Assembly: GCA_022842205.1 (NCBI GenBank)
Contig: JALHQA010000010.1
Location: 20,965-84,964 of the forward strand
DNA from: Hyphomicrobiales bacterium
GTDB lineage: Bacteria > Pseudomonadota > Alphaproteobacteria > Rhizobiales > Methylopilaceae
Reading direction: 5' to 3'
DNA length: 64,000 nt
Positions 45,620 to 55,636 of the stretch are shown piece after piece. The position numbers and the translations under genes were made by a program. Within the stretch, counting starts at the first letter, position 1, and the number at the start of each line of letters is the position of its first letter. The notes below the pieces were generated by a model. That model saw only the letters and a list, made by a program, of their open reading frames with translations, did no database searches and was not told where the DNA came from.

Positions 45620-48346
45620 CTATGATGCAACCTCCAGTCGATTGAGCGCATCCGCAAGTTTTACCCGGCGGGCGTCGGCTTCGTCGCGGCGCGCGCGCTG
45701 TTCCTCGATGACTTCTTCCTTCGCGCGGGAAAGGAAGTCCGGATTGCCGAGTTTCCTGTCGATCTTTTCGATCTCGTCGGCGATCTTGCCGATCTCCTTC
45801 GCCAGGCGGCCCTTCTCGGCCGCAAGATCGACGACATCGGCAATCGGCAGAGCGGCCACGCCCCCCCGGACGAGAAGCTGCAGCGCGCCCGCGGGCGCCG
45901 CATCGGCGAAGCCTACTTCCGAAAGACGCGCGAGGCGCTTCAGCGCATCGTCATAACGCCTGGCCCAGGCTTTCACGCTTTCCGGGGCACCGATGAGCAG
46001 CAGCGGAATCTGCGCGCCGCCGGGCACATTCATTTCGGTACGCACGGAGCGGACTTCGGAAATGATATCAACGAGCCAGCCGATCTCGGCTTCGGCGTCC
46101 GCCGTGTCGCCGCCCGCCGGTTCGGGCCAACCGGTGAGAGCGAGCAGCTTCTCCCGGCCCCCTTCCGGCGCCGTGACCTGCCACAACTCCTCGGTCAGGA
46201 ACGGCATGAAGGGATGCAGCAACCTGACGATCTCGTCGATGGCCCAGGCCACGGTGGCGCGCGTTTCGGTGCGCTCAGGCGTGTCGTTTTCGGTCTGCAG
46301 AAACGGCTTGGCGAGCTCAAGATACCAATCGCAGAAGATCGACCAGACGAACCGGTAGACGGCGTTCGCCGCATCGTTGAAGCGATAGGCTTCGAGCGCG
46401 GCATTGACTTCGCGTATGGTCTTGCCGGCTTCGCCGACGATCCATTTATTGAGCGTCGCGTTCACGGCGGACGGATCGAAGCCCGGCACGACCGCGCATT
46501 GGTTCATCTCGGCGAAACGCGCCGCGTTCCAGAGCTTGGTCGCGAAATTGCGATAGCCCTCGATGCGCGATTTCGCGAGCTTGATGTCGCGCCCCTGCGC
46601 GGCCATTGCCGCCAGCGTAAAGCGCACGGCATCCGCGCCGAACTCGTCCATCAGATCGAGCGGGTCGATGACGTTGCCTTTCGACTTCGACATCTTGGCG
46701 CCCTTCTCGTCGCGGACGAGCGCATGTATGTATACGTCCTTGAACGGCACCTCGCCGGTGAACTCCAGGCCGAACATCATCATGCGGGCGACCCAGAAGA
46801 AGATGATGTCGAAGCCGGTGATGAGCACCGACGTCGGGTAGTATTTCTTCAGTTCCGGCGTCTCGTCCGGCCAGCCCATCGTCGAGAACGGCCACAGCGC
46901 CGACGAGAACCATGTGTCGAGCACGTCCTCGTCGCGGACGAGTTCGACGTCCTTGCCGTAATGCTTTGTCGCCGAGGCTTTCGCGTCGTCCTCGGACAGC
47001 TCGACAAACACATGGCCATCCGGGCCGTACCAGGCCGGAATCTGATGGCCCCACCAGAGCTGGCGCGAGATACACCAAGGCTGGATGTTCTCCAGCCATT
47101 CGAAATAGGTCTTTTCCCAATTCTTCGGCACGAACACCGTATCGCCCTCGCGCACCACCTTCAGCGCCGGCTGCGCGAGTGTATGGGCATCGACGTACCA
47201 CTGGTCTGTCAGATAAGGCTCGATGACGACGCCCGAACGGTCGCCATGCGGAACGGCGTGCGTATTCGGCTCGATCTTTTCGAGCAGCCCACGCTCCTCG
47301 AACATCGCGACGATGGCCTTGCGCGCGACAAAGCGATCCTGACCGTGCAGCGCCATGACGGCGGCATCCGGCGACGATCCTTCCATGAAATCCGCATTGT
47401 CCGTCAGCAGAAGCTGCGCTTCCTTGTCGAGCACATTGACCGGGCGCAGCCCGTGCCGCCTGCCGACTTCGAAGTCGTTGAAGTCGTGCGCGGGCGTGAT
47501 CTTCACCGCACCCGAGCCCTTTTCGGGATCGGAGTATTCATCGCCGACGATCGGAATCCTGCGGCCGACCAGCGGCAGGACAACGTTCGTGCCGATCAGA
47601 TGTCTGTACCGCTCGTCCTCGGGATGCACCGCGACGGCCGTATCGCCGAGCATCGTCTCCGGCCGCGTTGTCGCGACGACGATGAAGGTCGACGGATCCT
47701 CCGCATCGAAAGTCTTGCCTTCGATCGGATAGCGCAGATGCCAAAGATTGCCCTTCACCTCGATCTGCTGGACCTCGAGATCGGAGATCGCGGTCTGGAA
47801 CTTCGGGTCCCAGTTCACAAGGCGCTTGTCCTTATAGATGAGCTTCTTGCGATAAAGCTCGACAAAGACCTTCAGCACCGCGCGGGACAAACCCTCGTCC
47901 ATGGTGAAGCGCTCGCGCGAAAAATCGCACGAGGCACCGAGGCGCTTGAGCTGGTTGATGATCGTGCCGCCCGACTCTTCCTTCCACGACCAGACACGCT
48001 CAAGGAATTTGGCGCGACCCATTTCCCGGCGCGACGGTTCCTGCCGTTCCATGAGCTGGCGCTCGACGACCATCTGGGTCGCGATGCCCGCATGGTCCAT
48101 GCCCGGCTGCCACAGGACGTCGTCGCCCTTCATGCGGTGATAGCGGGTCAGCACATCCTGCAGCGTGTTGTTGAGCGCGTGGCCCATATGCAACGAGCCG
48201 GTGACGTTGGGCGGCGGAATGACGATCGAAAACGACTTCGCGCCCGGCCGGGCATTGGCACCGGCCTTGAAGGCGCCAGCCTTGTCCCAAGCGGCGGAAA
48301 TGCGGCCTTCAATGGCCGAGGGTTCGTAGGTTTTTTCGATGGTCAT
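45620..48346 (-). CDS. valS: Valyl-tRNA synthetase
   Basis: The 908-residue class I synthetase starts [20 protein letters not shown]. It has HIGH motif [18 protein letters not shown], an editing domain ([20 protein letters not shown]), KMSKS motif [20 protein letters not shown] and a C-terminal coiled coil that contacts tRNA. Length is in the family range for alphaproteobacteria. It is upstream of no other minus-strand gene until popZ, so it is probably monocistronic. Confidence 0.98.
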   Translation of the reverse strand: MTIEKTYEPSAIEGRISAAWDKAGAFKAGANARPGAKSFSIVIPPPNVTGSLHMGHALNNTLQDVLTRYHRMKGDDVLWQPGMDHAGIATQMVVERQLMERQEPSRREMGRAKFLERVWSWKEESGGTIINQLKRLGASCDFSRERFTMDEGLSRAVLKVFVELYRKKLIYKDKRLVNWDPKFQTAISDLEVQQIEVKGNLWHLRYPIEGKTFDAEDPSTFIVVATTRPETMLGDTAVAVHPEDERYRHLIGTNVVLPLVGRRIPIVGDEYSDPEKGSGAVKITPAHDFNDFEVGRRHGLRPVNVLDKEAQLLLTDNADFMEGSSPDAAVMALHGQDRFVARKAIVAMFEERGLLEKIEPNTHAVPHGDRSGVVIEPYLTDQWYVDAHTLAQPALKVVREGDTVFVPKNWEKTYFEWLENIQPWCISRQLWWGHQIPAWYGPDGHVFVELSEDDAKASATKHYGKDVELVRDEDVLDTWFSSALWPFSTMGWPDETPELKKYYPTSVLITGFDIIFFWVARMMMFGLEFTGEVPFKDVYIHALVRDEKGAKMSKSKGNVIDPLDLMDEFGADAVRFTLAAMAAQGRDIKLAKSRIEGYRNFATKLWNAARFAEMNQCAVVPGFDPSAVNATLNKWIVGEAGKTIREVNAALEAYRFNDAANAVYRFVWSIFCDWYLELAKPFLQTENDTPERTETRATVAWAIDEIVRLLHPFMPFLTEELWQVTAPEGGREKLLALTGWPEPAGGDTADAEAEIGWLVDIISEVRSVRTEMNVPGGAQIPLLLIGAPESVKAWARRYDDALKRLARLSEVGFADAAPAGALQLLVRGGVAALPIADVVDLAAEKGRLAKEIGKIADEIEKIDRKLGNPDFLSRAKEEVIEEQRARRDEADARRVKLADALNRLEVAS

Positions 48347-48475
48347 GGTTTTCGCGGGTGTTGGGAATTGAGCGCTTTAGAGCCGGTCCATCGACGCGGA
48401 GTCAACGGGGCCGGACCCGGCCTCCCTTTGGCCAGCTTCATAAGGGCCTAAAAGGCATATACATCACTGCCTCCG

Positions 48476-49681
48476 ATGGAATCCCCTTCCCCCAATGCCT
48501 CACCGCCAGGTATGACGCGCGGCCTCATTTTCTGGCTGGCGGTCAGCGCTTTTGCCAGTTCGGCCGCCGTGCGCATCGCCGACCCGCTGTTCCCGCCCGT
48601 CGCGGCTGAATTCGGCGTTACTATCGGACAGGCTTCCATCATCGCCGCGAGCTATGCGCTCGCCTATGGCTTGTGCCAGCTTGTGTTTGGCCCTCTCGGC
48701 GACCGCTTCAACAAATTGCGGCTGGTGCAGCTCAGCACCCTTGCCGCCGCCATCTCGGTCTTTGCGTGCGGGCTCGCATCCTCGCTTGACTGGCTGGCGG
48801 TCGCACGCCTCGTCAGCGGGGCATTCGCGGCAGGAATCATCCCGCTGTCCATGGCCTATATCGGCGACTCGGTGCCCTATCGCCAGCGCCAGAACGTGCT
48901 GGCGCGGCTTATGGCCGGCACGATTTCGGGCGTCATATTCGGTCAGGCCGCCGGCGGGTTTCTGATCGAATATCTAAGCTGGCGTTCCGTGTTCTTCGTG
49001 CTCTCGGCCCTGTTTCTGATCGCCATGATCGGACTGCGCGCCGCGACCGGGCCGATTGAAAAGACAACCCCTCCGCCACCAAAAGGCATACGGCAAACGG
49101 CCCGCGAGCTCTTCCGGCTCGCATTGCGCCCAAGCGTGCGCCCGGTACTCGCGACCGTGTTTCTTGAAGGTGCGATCGTGCTTGGCGTGTTTGCGTATGT
49201 GAGCAGCCATCTGCACGATCATTTCGGGCTGCGCTTCGATCAGGTGGGGCTCATCCTCGCGATCTTCGGCATCGGCGGGCTTCTCTTTGCGCTAATCTCG
49301 CCGTTCCTTGTGCGGACACTCGGCGAAAGCGGACTTGTGATGCTCGGGAGCGGCATGATCGCCGCAGCAATGACGGCCGCCGCTGTTTCGGAAAGCGTAT
49401 TGCCATTCTTCGCGATTGCGCCCGTGATGGGTCTCGGCTTCACGATGCTGCACAACACGCTGCAGACGCGCGCAACCCAGATGGCCCCCGCAAACCGCGG
49501 ATCGGCCGTCTCGCTGTTTGCGTCGATGTTCTTCCTGGGACAGATGACCGGGGTAGCGATCGCCGGATGGTCCTACGACCAATGGGGCGCGGTGCCGGGC
49601 TTTGCGGCGTCAGCCATATTTACGCCGCTTCTCGCAGCGGCATTTGCCCTGCATCTCCGGCGCACGAAAAATCCCGATTAA
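48476..49681 (+). CDS. Major facilitator superfamily transporter
   Basis: The 401-residue protein has twelve hydrophobic segments. MFS landmarks are present: YALAYGLCQLVFGPLGDRFN between helices 2 and 3, YIGDSVPYRQRQNVLARLMA near helix 4-5 and RGSAVSLFASMFFLGQM in the C-half. The 80-residue loop in mid-sequence (IEKTTPPPPKGIRQTARELF) separates the two six-helix halves. It resembles multidrug and arabinose efflux proteins, but the substrate is not deducible. The start could be ATG 48512 instead. It converges with popZ, with a four-base overlap. Confidence 0.88.
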   Translation: MESPSPNASPPGMTRGLIFWLAVSAFASSAAVRIADPLFPPVAAEFGVTIGQASIIAASYALAYGLCQLVFGPLGDRFNKLRLVQLSTLAAAISVFACGLASSLDWLAVARLVSGAFAAGIIPLSMAYIGDSVPYRQRQNVLARLMAGTISGVIFGQAAGGFLIEYLSWRSVFFVLSALFLIAMIGLRAATGPIEKTTPPPPKGIRQTARELFRLALRPSVRPVLATVFLEGAIVLGVFAYVSSHLHDHFGLRFDQVGLILAIFGIGGLLFALISPFLVRTLGESGLVMLGSGMIAAAMTAAAVSESVLPFFAIAPVMGLGFTMLHNTLQTRATQMAPANRGSAVSLFASMFFLGQMTGVAIAGWSYDQWGAVPGFAASAIFTPLLAAAFALHLRRTKNPD

Positions 49682-50379
49682 CGGCGCGGGCCGCGCGAGA
49701 CGCGCTCGATCTCGGCACGAACGAGGCGTTCGACAATGCCCGGCAGGTTGTCGTCGAGCCATCCCTTCAACATCGGCCGCAGCATTTCCTCGACAAGATC
49801 GTCGAGCGTGCGCGCGTTCTGCTGAAGAATGGTATGGGCAAGCGACGAAAACGCGCTGGCGACCGCCGCTCCGGGCTCCTGGCCGAGCAGCGTATCGCCG
49901 ACCTGGCGCGAAATGGCGGCAGGCTCCGGCATCGACATCGCCGCTGCCGAACGCGGCGGCGGCGCTTCTTCCTCGGCCTCAATGCCCCAGCCGGCGAGAT
50001 CCTCATCGGGCTCCGCAGCCTTTTCCACGAAATCGACTTCGGCAGCCTTTGGCGCCGGTTTTTTCAGATCGAGAACGTCGTCATCCTCGTCGGCTTCCGG
50101 TTCGGGCTCGGGGTCCTTGCCGGGCACCTCCGGCGCATCGAAGCTCGCCAGCATGGCGTCGATGTCGTCCTGCCCAAGCTCACCACCTGCATCCGCAGCA
50201 GGTTCGGCCTTCGGAGCCGGTTCGGGCGCAGGCGCGGCCGCAGGTTTCGCGGCTTTCGCAGACGCGGGTTTAGCCTCCGCTGCGTTCTCCGCAGAAGGCT
50301 CATCATCGGCGATGATCCGGCGTATGGAGGCCAGAATTTCCTCCATACTCGGCTCATGCGCTTTCGCCGCGTTGCTCAT
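49678..50379 (-). CDS. popZ: PopZ family polar organizing protein
   Basis: The 233-residue protein starts MSNAAKAHEPSMEEILASIR, the conserved N-terminal helix of PopZ/DUF2497. It has an acidic, Pro/Glu/Asp-rich middle (PGKDPEPEPEADEDDDV) and the C-terminal oligomerisation helices RTLDDLVEEMLRPMLKGWLD, NLPGIVERLVRAEIERVSR. PopZ forms polar condensates anchoring ParB and cell-cycle factors. Its position near valS and tolC is typical of the order. Confidence 0.93.
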   Translation of the reverse strand: MSNAAKAHEPSMEEILASIRRIIADDEPSAENAAEAKPASAKAAKPAAAPAPEPAPKAEPAADAGGELGQDDIDAMLASFDAPEVPGKDPEPEPEADEDDDVLDLKKPAPKAAEVDFVEKAAEPDEDLAGWGIEAEEEAPPPRSAAAMSMPEPAAISRQVGDTLLGQEPGAAVASAFSSLAHTILQQNARTLDDLVEEMLRPMLKGWLDDNLPGIVERLVRAEIERVSRGPRR

Positions 50380-50498
50380 ATACCCCATCCCGGCGAATAA
50401 ATACGCACGGAAGAATCAGTGCTGCCCCAAGCGTCGTCAGTATCGCAAAGTGAGTGAGGCGCGCCAAGCCACCGATTCAGGTTGTGGAGAACGCTGCC

Positions 50499-51923
50499 TT
50501 AACGGCCGTCGGGCGTGCGAAGCCCGAACCATTTGTCGCGCACCTGATCGTAATGCACGCGCGAATCGTAAGCCGGTACATTGAGCGCGAGTTGCACGAC
50601 ATTCAGCCTGCCAATTGCCTGCAGGAGCGCGTAGGACGCAACCACACGATCGCGCTGCGCCGTAATGAGCGAAACGCGGGCATCGAGCTGTTCCTGCTGG
50701 AAGTTCAGGACGTCGAGAGTGGTGCGCTGACCAACGCGCTGTTCCTCGCGCACGCCCGACAAGGCGATGGTCGATGCTTCGACCTGGGCCTGCGCGGCGA
50801 CGATCTGCGACTTAGCGCCTTCAAGCGCGCCCCAGGCCGACACGACCGCGGCGCGCACCTGATCGCGCACCGAGTCCGCCTCCAGGCGCCGTTGGCCGAG
50901 AATTTCCTTGGCTTCGCGCACGCGCGAATATTCCTGGCCGCCCTGATAGATCGGCACGCGCAGAACACCGAGGACCGACGCGCTGGTGGTTTCGCGCTTG
51001 CCGTTGGTGCCGTTCACATCCGGGCTGGCGTCGACATCGTCCCACTGGTAGCCGGCATTGCCTTGCAATGAGACGGTGGGCGCAAGTTCACCCTGGATGA
51101 CGCGGACGTTCAGCGCGGCCGCGTCCACGGCGTGCAGCGCCGCCCGGCTTGCGGGATGCTCGATATAGCCAATCTCCAGCGCCTCCTGCTGGGTTTTCGG
51201 CAGAAGACGATCGATCGGATTGCCGGGGCTGAGCCTGGCCGGATCCGAGCCGATGACCTGACGATAAATCGCCCGGCTGGCTTTCAGGTTGGCTTCGGCA
51301 ACGCTGAGGTCCGAACGCGCGCCGGCCAAGCGCGATTCCGACAGCGCGGTGTCGGTACGAGTAACCTCGCCAACATCGAACCGCTCGCGCGTCGCGCGCT
51401 GCTCCTCGCTCAGAAGATCGACGTTGTTCTTGCTCAGATCGAGAATGGCGAAATCGCGCAGCACGTTCATGTAGGCTTCGGCCGCGTCGAACAGCACGTT
51501 CTGCTCGGTGTTCAGCAGCGTCTCGCGCGACGACAGCACGAGAGATTCGGCCGCACGAACGGAGTTGCGCGTGCGAAACCCGTTGAACAAAGGCTGCTCG
51601 ACCGAGATGCCGGCACTGGCCGTCAGCGTCTCGGTGTCGACGGCACTTCCGGCCCGGCGCACGCGCGAGTGCGAAATTCCACCGTCGGCCGACCCGAAAA
51701 TCTGAGGGCGGTAACCCGACAAAGCCTGCGGGACGCTTTCATCCGTGGCGCGGGTCGCGGCACGCTGCGCATTCAGCGTCGGATTGCTCAGATAGGCCTG
51801 AACCAGCGCTTCCGGCATGGTCTGCGCGAGCGCGACGCCGGCAGTGGTGGTGAAGAAAACGGCCGCGGCGCAACCCATCGCAGCCCGCCGAAGCGAGCGC
51901 GCGCAGCGCGACGTCCGTCTCAT
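50499..51923 (-). CDS. tolC: TolC family outer-membrane channel
   Basis: The 474-residue protein starts at ATG 51921-51923 with a signal peptide ending TTTAGVALAQ. It has the TolC N-terminus TMPEALVQAYLSNPTLNAQR and the internal helical repeats of the family (TLDVLNFQQEQLDARVSLIT, RLNVVQLALNVPAYDSRVHY). It forms the outer-membrane duct for type I secretion and efflux. It is downstream of a pcm-like gene, the conserved alphaproteobacterial arrangement. Confidence 0.94.
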   Translation of the reverse strand: MRRTSRCARSLRRAAMGCAAAVFFTTTAGVALAQTMPEALVQAYLSNPTLNAQRAATRATDESVPQALSGYRPQIFGSADGGISHSRVRRAGSAVDTETLTASAGISVEQPLFNGFRTRNSVRAAESLVLSSRETLLNTEQNVLFDAAEAYMNVLRDFAILDLSKNNVDLLSEEQRATRERFDVGEVTRTDTALSESRLAGARSDLSVAEANLKASRAIYRQVIGSDPARLSPGNPIDRLLPKTQQEALEIGYIEHPASRAALHAVDAAALNVRVIQGELAPTVSLQGNAGYQWDDVDASPDVNGTNGKRETTSASVLGVLRVPIYQGGQEYSRVREAKEILGQRRLEADSVRDQVRAAVVSAWGALEGAKSQIVAAQAQVEASTIALSGVREEQRVGQRTTLDVLNFQQEQLDARVSLITAQRDRVVASYALLQAIGRLNVVQLALNVPAYDSRVHYDQVRDKWFGLRTPDGR

Positions 51924-52065
51924 GATCGCTGACACTGTCTGCTTACCCCCTGAACGCACCCTGAGCGTCCAATGCGGGCAATGTAGTGAGCGGCGGCGCG
52001 TCGAAAAACCCGCCGGGGGTCTAACTTCGGTGCATAACCTGGAACTGGCGCATATTTGCCACAGC

Positions 52066-52725
52066 TCAGAAAGTGAAGGCCGCCTTCTTCTCAAAGCCCG
52101 GCAGCAGGGGCGCCGCCGCGTCGAACAGCGGAAAGCCGCTAAGACCTTTAGGCGTCTTGCGAAACAATGTGCCCTGCCCGGTCCGCCCGGTGCCGATAAT
52201 CGCGAGCAGACGGCCGCCATCCTTCAACTGGCCGGTGAACGCGTCCGGCAGCATTTCGATGGAGCCCTCGATAATGATGGCGTCGTAAGGCCCTTCGGCC
52301 GGGTAACCGCGCGCCAGCGGTCCGGTGACGACGGCGATATTGCCGATGTCGAGCGCCGCCAGATTGTCACTCGCAGCCTTTGCCAGCGCCTGGTCTTCCT
52401 CAAGCGCAACAACCGAATTCGCAAGCCGCGCCAGGATGGCGGTGGCATATCCGGTGGTGCAGCCGATATGGAGGACATAATCCGCCGGCTGGATGTCCGC
52501 TTCGAGAATCAGCCGGGCACTCACGGCGGGGGCCGGCAGAAGGCGGCACGAGCCTTCCGCGGCCGGGATTTCGCGATCAGTGTAGGCAAGTGTCTTCCAG
52601 GACAGCGGCACGAAACGTTCGCGCGCCAAATCCGCCATGGCACCGACGAGCCCCGGCTCCGTGATGTCGCTGGTGCGGATCTGCCCCTCGACCATGAATT
52701 TCCGCGCCTGGGCGAAATCGAACAT
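52066..52725 (-). CDS. Protein-L-isoaspartate methyltransferase-like protein (divergent paralogue)
   Basis: The 219-residue protein starts at ATG 52723-52725 (MFDFAQARKFMVEGQIRTSD) with AGGGGAGC upstream. The fold matches the Pcm family, but motif I reads VLHIGCTTGYATAILA where true Pcm has EIGTGSG. The acidic SAM-binding residue is replaced by His and the glycine loop changed, so methyltransferase activity is doubtful. The gene sits just upstream of tolC in most alphaproteobacteria, which suggests a conserved but different role. The canonical pcm is at 20422. Confidence 0.88.
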   Translation of the reverse strand: MFDFAQARKFMVEGQIRTSDITEPGLVGAMADLARERFVPLSWKTLAYTDREIPAAEGSCRLLPAPAVSARLILEADIQPADYVLHIGCTTGYATAILARLANSVVALEEDQALAKAASDNLAALDIGNIAVVTGPLARGYPAEGPYDAIIIEGSIEMLPDAFTGQLKDGGRLLAIIGTGRTGQGTLFRKTPKGLSGFPLFDAAAPLLPGFEKKAAFTF

Positions 52726-52899
52726 CTCAAAAGCTCCCCTGTCCGGCCATGGATTAGCGGCTTGGAACGGTTTTAGGCAAGCGCCCCGCGGTCGCGGCCC
52801 AAAGAGATATCGTGCTTTTTGCCCGCCGGGCGTTTGAATTCGGCCCGGTGTCTGATATTGGCTGTGCCCCGCCGCCGCACGACCTGCGGCGTATTCCGA

Positions 52900-52973
52900 G
52901 GCCACGTGGCGGAGTGGTTACGCAGAGGACTGCAAATCCTTGCACGCCGGTTCGATTCCGGCCGTGGCCTCCA
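52900..52973 (+). tRNA. tRNA-Cys (GCA)
   Basis: Acceptor GGCCACG pairs with CGTGGCC before T-CCA (encoded CCA 52971-52973). The anticodon loop is CTGCAAA giving GCA, and the T-arm is CCGGTTCGATTCCGG. Length is 74 nt including CCA. Confidence 0.95.
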
Positions 52974-53051
52974 CTTTCCCGATACCCTCAACGCCACCGT
53001 TCCGCAGCCGGCCCACGGTGGTAAAACCTCCCCTCGAAAGGGGGACATCCG

Positions 53052-53336
53052 GTGGCACCGCGCATAACCATAACCTACTGCGTGCAATGCAACTGGCTGC
53101 TGCGGGCGGCCTGGATGGCGCAGGAACTGCTGTCGACATTCGGGACCGATCTTGGCGAGGTTTCGCTCATGCCGGGAACCGGAGGCATATTCGTCATCAC
53201 CTACAATGGCGAGACGATCTGGGAGCGCGTGGCCGACGGCGGCTTCCCCGACGCCAAGCTGCTCAAGCAGCGCGTCCGGGACCGGCTCGACCCCGGGCGC
53301 GACCTCGGACATATCGACAGGGTTTCGGGCCCCTAG
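53052..53336 (+). CDS. SelT/SelW/SelH family (Rdx) thioredoxin-like protein
   Basis: The 94-residue protein from GTG 53052 has the redox motif ITYCVQCNW with CxxC, and the family helix RAAWMAQELLSTFG. Two beta strands follow (EVSLMPGTGGIFVITYNGET) and PDAKLLKQRVRD. In other organisms the first cysteine is selenocysteine; here both are cysteine codons. Its thioredoxin-like fold suggests a thiol-redox role with unknown partners. It follows tRNA-Cys on the same strand. Confidence 0.88.
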   Translation: MAPRITITYCVQCNWLLRAAWMAQELLSTFGTDLGEVSLMPGTGGIFVITYNGETIWERVADGGFPDAKLLKQRVRDRLDPGRDLGHIDRVSGP

Positions 53337-53457
53337 AACTGCAGATATTCCGAAAGAGCCTACGCTTTCGCCCGTACGCACACAGATGTGCTGACGACAC
53401 CGTTTCTGAACCTCTCCTCGCCCGGCGGCGACCAATGCTCATCGGCAGGAGGTTCAG

Positions 53458-53556
53458 ATGAAAAATATGGGCGAAGAATTCGCGCTGGGACTGTTTTCGC
53501 TAAGCGCCGCGGGCGGGCTTGTCTGGTTCGTGTTTGCCGTGGTGGGGCACGCCTGA
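53458..53556 (+). CDS. Small single-span membrane protein (32 aa)
   Basis: ATG 53458 opens 32 codons beginning MKNMGEEFALGLFSLSAAGG and ending in a hydrophobic LVWFVFAVVGHA. AGGAGGT lies six bases upstream, the strongest Shine-Dalgarno seen in this window for a small ORF. One membrane helix is predicted. Its last 57 bases overlap the 3' end of the minus-strand gene 53500-53808 in antisense. The function is unknown. Confidence 0.6.
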   Translation: MKNMGEEFALGLFSLSAAGGLVWFVFAVVGHA

Positions 53557-53808
53557 AGCAGCCTTCTCAGCTGCCCGCCGAGCGCGCCAGCGCCCCCATT
53601 TGACCTCCAGCCGGCGACGGAACCGGCGGACGGACGGCAGATCGACCGACAGCACGAGCAGGCCGAGGGGGATCATCCAGAACCCGAGAATCGGCAGAAA
53701 GCCCAAAATGCCGAAACCTATCAGCATCAGGCCGAGGCCGATGCGAAGCGGACGGTTGCCCGGCAGAGCTATGCGCCGCTTGCCGAATTTCAGATAGGTA
53801 TCGCTCAT
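53500..53808 (-). CDS. Hypothetical membrane protein
   Basis: The 102-residue protein from ATG 53806-53808 (MSDTYLKFGKRRIALPGNRP) has two hydrophobic stretches (GLGLMLIGFGILGFLPILGF, WMIPLGLLVLSVDLP) separated by a Gly/Pro turn. A basic cytoplasmic tail follows (RRLEVKWGRWRARRAAEKAA). It resembles small inner-membrane proteins widespread in the order but has no function I recognise. Confidence 0.7.
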   Translation of the reverse strand: MSDTYLKFGKRRIALPGNRPLRIGLGLMLIGFGILGFLPILGFWMIPLGLLVLSVDLPSVRRFRRRLEVKWGRWRARRAAEKAASGVPHHGKHEPDKPARGA

Positions 53809-53940
53809 CCGCCTGTTGATCGCCTTTCCCGGGGACTTATTTAAGGCGAAGAAACCCAATTGCGAGAAAGCTCGCGCTTGGCATGGCGGGCGACTTTCGC
53901 TATGAGGGCCCGTGTGGATGCGTGCTTTGGCGCGCCCCGT

Positions 53941-54015
53941 TCCCTGATAGCTCAGCGGTAGAGCATTCGACTGTTAATCGAATGGCCGTAGGTTCGAATC
54001 CTACTCAGGGAGCCA
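53941..54015 (+). tRNA. tRNA-Asn (GTT)
   Basis: Acceptor TCCCTGA pairs with TCAGGGA before G-CCA. The D-arm is GCTCAGCGGTAGAGC, the anticodon loop CTGTTAA gives GTT, and the T-arm is TAGGTTCGAATCCTA. Length is 75 nt including encoded CCA. Confidence 0.96.
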
Positions 54016-54022
54016 GTTTCGA

Positions 54023-54052
54023 GGGCCGGTCCGGCGACGGACCGGCCCTTTT
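54023..54052 (+). terminator. Rho-independent terminator after tRNA-Asn
   Basis: gggccggtccg-gcga-cggaccggccc is a perfect 11-bp stem followed by TTTT, eight bases downstream of the tRNA-Asn CCA end. Confidence 0.88.
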
Positions 54053-54128
54053 CGCAGCCGCCGACTGCCGAACAGCTCCCCGGCCGCCGGACTGATCCGC
54101 AATCCGCCGTAACCCGTATCAGGAAGGC

Positions 54129-55574
54129 ATGGCTTCCGGCTCCCCAACCCTTGTCTGGTTTCGCGACGATCTACGGCTTGCGGACAATGGTGCCCTGCAT
54201 GCGGCAGCGAAAAGCGGCCGCCCGGTTGTGGCAGTCTACGTGCTCGACGATAGCCCCGGGATTCGTGAGTTGGGCGGCGCGGCGCGCTGGTGGCTCCACC
54301 ACTCTCTCGCCGGGCTGGATGAAAGTCTCCGGAAACATGGCCTGCGGCTTGTGCTTCGCCGCGGGCCGGCCCGTCAGGCAATACCCGAAATGGCCGCCGA
54401 GTGCGGCGCGACATCGGTGTTCTGGAACCGGCGGTACCGCGAGCCGGAGAGGAAGATCGACGAGGCGATCAAGGCATCCCTGAAAAGCGACGGCATGGAA
54501 GCCGAGAGCTTTGCCGGCACGCTTCTGCACGAGCCATTCCGCGTACAGACAGGGTCAGGAAAGCCCTATCGCGTATTTACGCCATTCTGGAAGACCATCC
54601 GCGGCAACCACCCACCTGCTCCCCTGCCTGCACCGCGCAACATCGCCGCGGGTCCGCGACTGAAGACAGAAACACTCGATTCCCTTTGCCTGCTGCCAAC
54701 CAAGCCCGATTGGGCAGGTGGATTGCGAAGAGCGTGGACCCCGGGCGAAGCCGGAGCGCGCAAAGCCCTCAGGAGCTTCCTGTCCGAGCGCGGCGATGGT
54801 TATGCGAGCGACCGTGACCGCCCGGATCGCGAAGCGACCTCCCGGCTTTCACCGCATTTGCGCTTCGGAGAAATCTCTCCGGGCCAGATCTGGCATGCGC
54901 TGCATACCGCAGTGCACGACGAGACCTTTGCCGGCACAGGGCACGACGCGGAGAAGTTTCTTGCCGAACTCGGCTGGCGGGAATTCTGCTGGCATCTCCT
55001 ATTCCACGAACCTCGGATCGAGACCGAGAATCTGCAGAAGCGGTTCGACGCGTTTCAGTGGCGCGGCGAGCCTTCCGAACGGACGGCCTGGCAACGCGGT
55101 CGAACCGGTTATCCCATCGTCGACGCGGGCATGCGCCAGCTTTGGCAAACCGGCTGGATGCACAACCGCGTACGCATGATCGTGGCCTCGTTCCTCATCA
55201 AGCATCTGATGATCGACTGGCGCGACGGTGAAGCCTGGTTCTGGGATACGCTCGTGGATGCGGATCCCGCGAGCAATGTCGCAAACTGGCAGTGGGTTGC
55301 CGGATCGGGCGCCGACGCGGCGCCGTTTTTCCGCATCTTCAACCCGATCCTTCAAGGCAAGAAGTTCGATCCCGCGGGCGATTATGTGCGGCAATTCGTG
55401 CCCGAACTGAAGAAGGTCCCCCCCGAGCATATTCACGAGCCCTGGAATGCCCCGGACGACATTCTGGCCAAGGCGGGGGTCCGGCTCGGCCCCACCTACC
55501 CTTTACCGATTGTGGATCACGGCCGCGCGCGCAACCGCGCCCTTGCAGCTTTCGCCAAGCTACCGAAAGACTAG
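54129..55574 (+). CDS. phr: Deoxyribodipyrimidine photolyase
   Basis: The 481-residue class I-type photolyase starts MASGSPTLVWFRDDLRLADN. It has the antenna-binding N-domain (VVAVYVLDDSPGIRELGGAA), and the FAD domain with SRLSPHLRFGEISPGQIWHA, GWREFCWHLLFHEP, YPIVDAGMRQLWQTGWMHNR and QWVAGSGADAAPFFRIFNP. It repairs cyclobutane pyrimidine dimers using light. Both the length and the FAD-site tryptophans are consistent with photolyase rather than cryptochrome, though this cannot be decided fully by eye. Confidence 0.95.
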   Translation: MASGSPTLVWFRDDLRLADNGALHAAAKSGRPVVAVYVLDDSPGIRELGGAARWWLHHSLAGLDESLRKHGLRLVLRRGPARQAIPEMAAECGATSVFWNRRYREPERKIDEAIKASLKSDGMEAESFAGTLLHEPFRVQTGSGKPYRVFTPFWKTIRGNHPPAPLPAPRNIAAGPRLKTETLDSLCLLPTKPDWAGGLRRAWTPGEAGARKALRSFLSERGDGYASDRDRPDREATSRLSPHLRFGEISPGQIWHALHTAVHDETFAGTGHDAEKFLAELGWREFCWHLLFHEPRIETENLQKRFDAFQWRGEPSERTAWQRGRTGYPIVDAGMRQLWQTGWMHNRVRMIVASFLIKHLMIDWRDGEAWFWDTLVDADPASNVANWQWVAGSGADAAPFFRIFNPILQGKKFDPAGDYVRQFVPELKKVPPEHIHEPWNAPDDILAKAGVRLGPTYPLPIVDHGRARNRALAAFAKLPKD

Positions 55575-55636
55575 CTTCGCAACGCCGAGAGTTGTACGGT
55601 GTCCACCCGCATTTCACTTGAATTCACATAATTTAC

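Noticed and set aside
46214..48451. 745-codon plus-strand ORF antisense to valS
   Set aside because: GC-driven antisense shadow; valS carries all synthetase motifs on the other strand.
48347..48475. T-box or other riboswitch upstream of valS
   Set aside because: No T-box motif or specifier loop was recognised in this short region.
52900..54015. tRNA genes as integration sites of an island
   Set aside because: No integrase, direct repeat or composition change flanks the tRNA genes.
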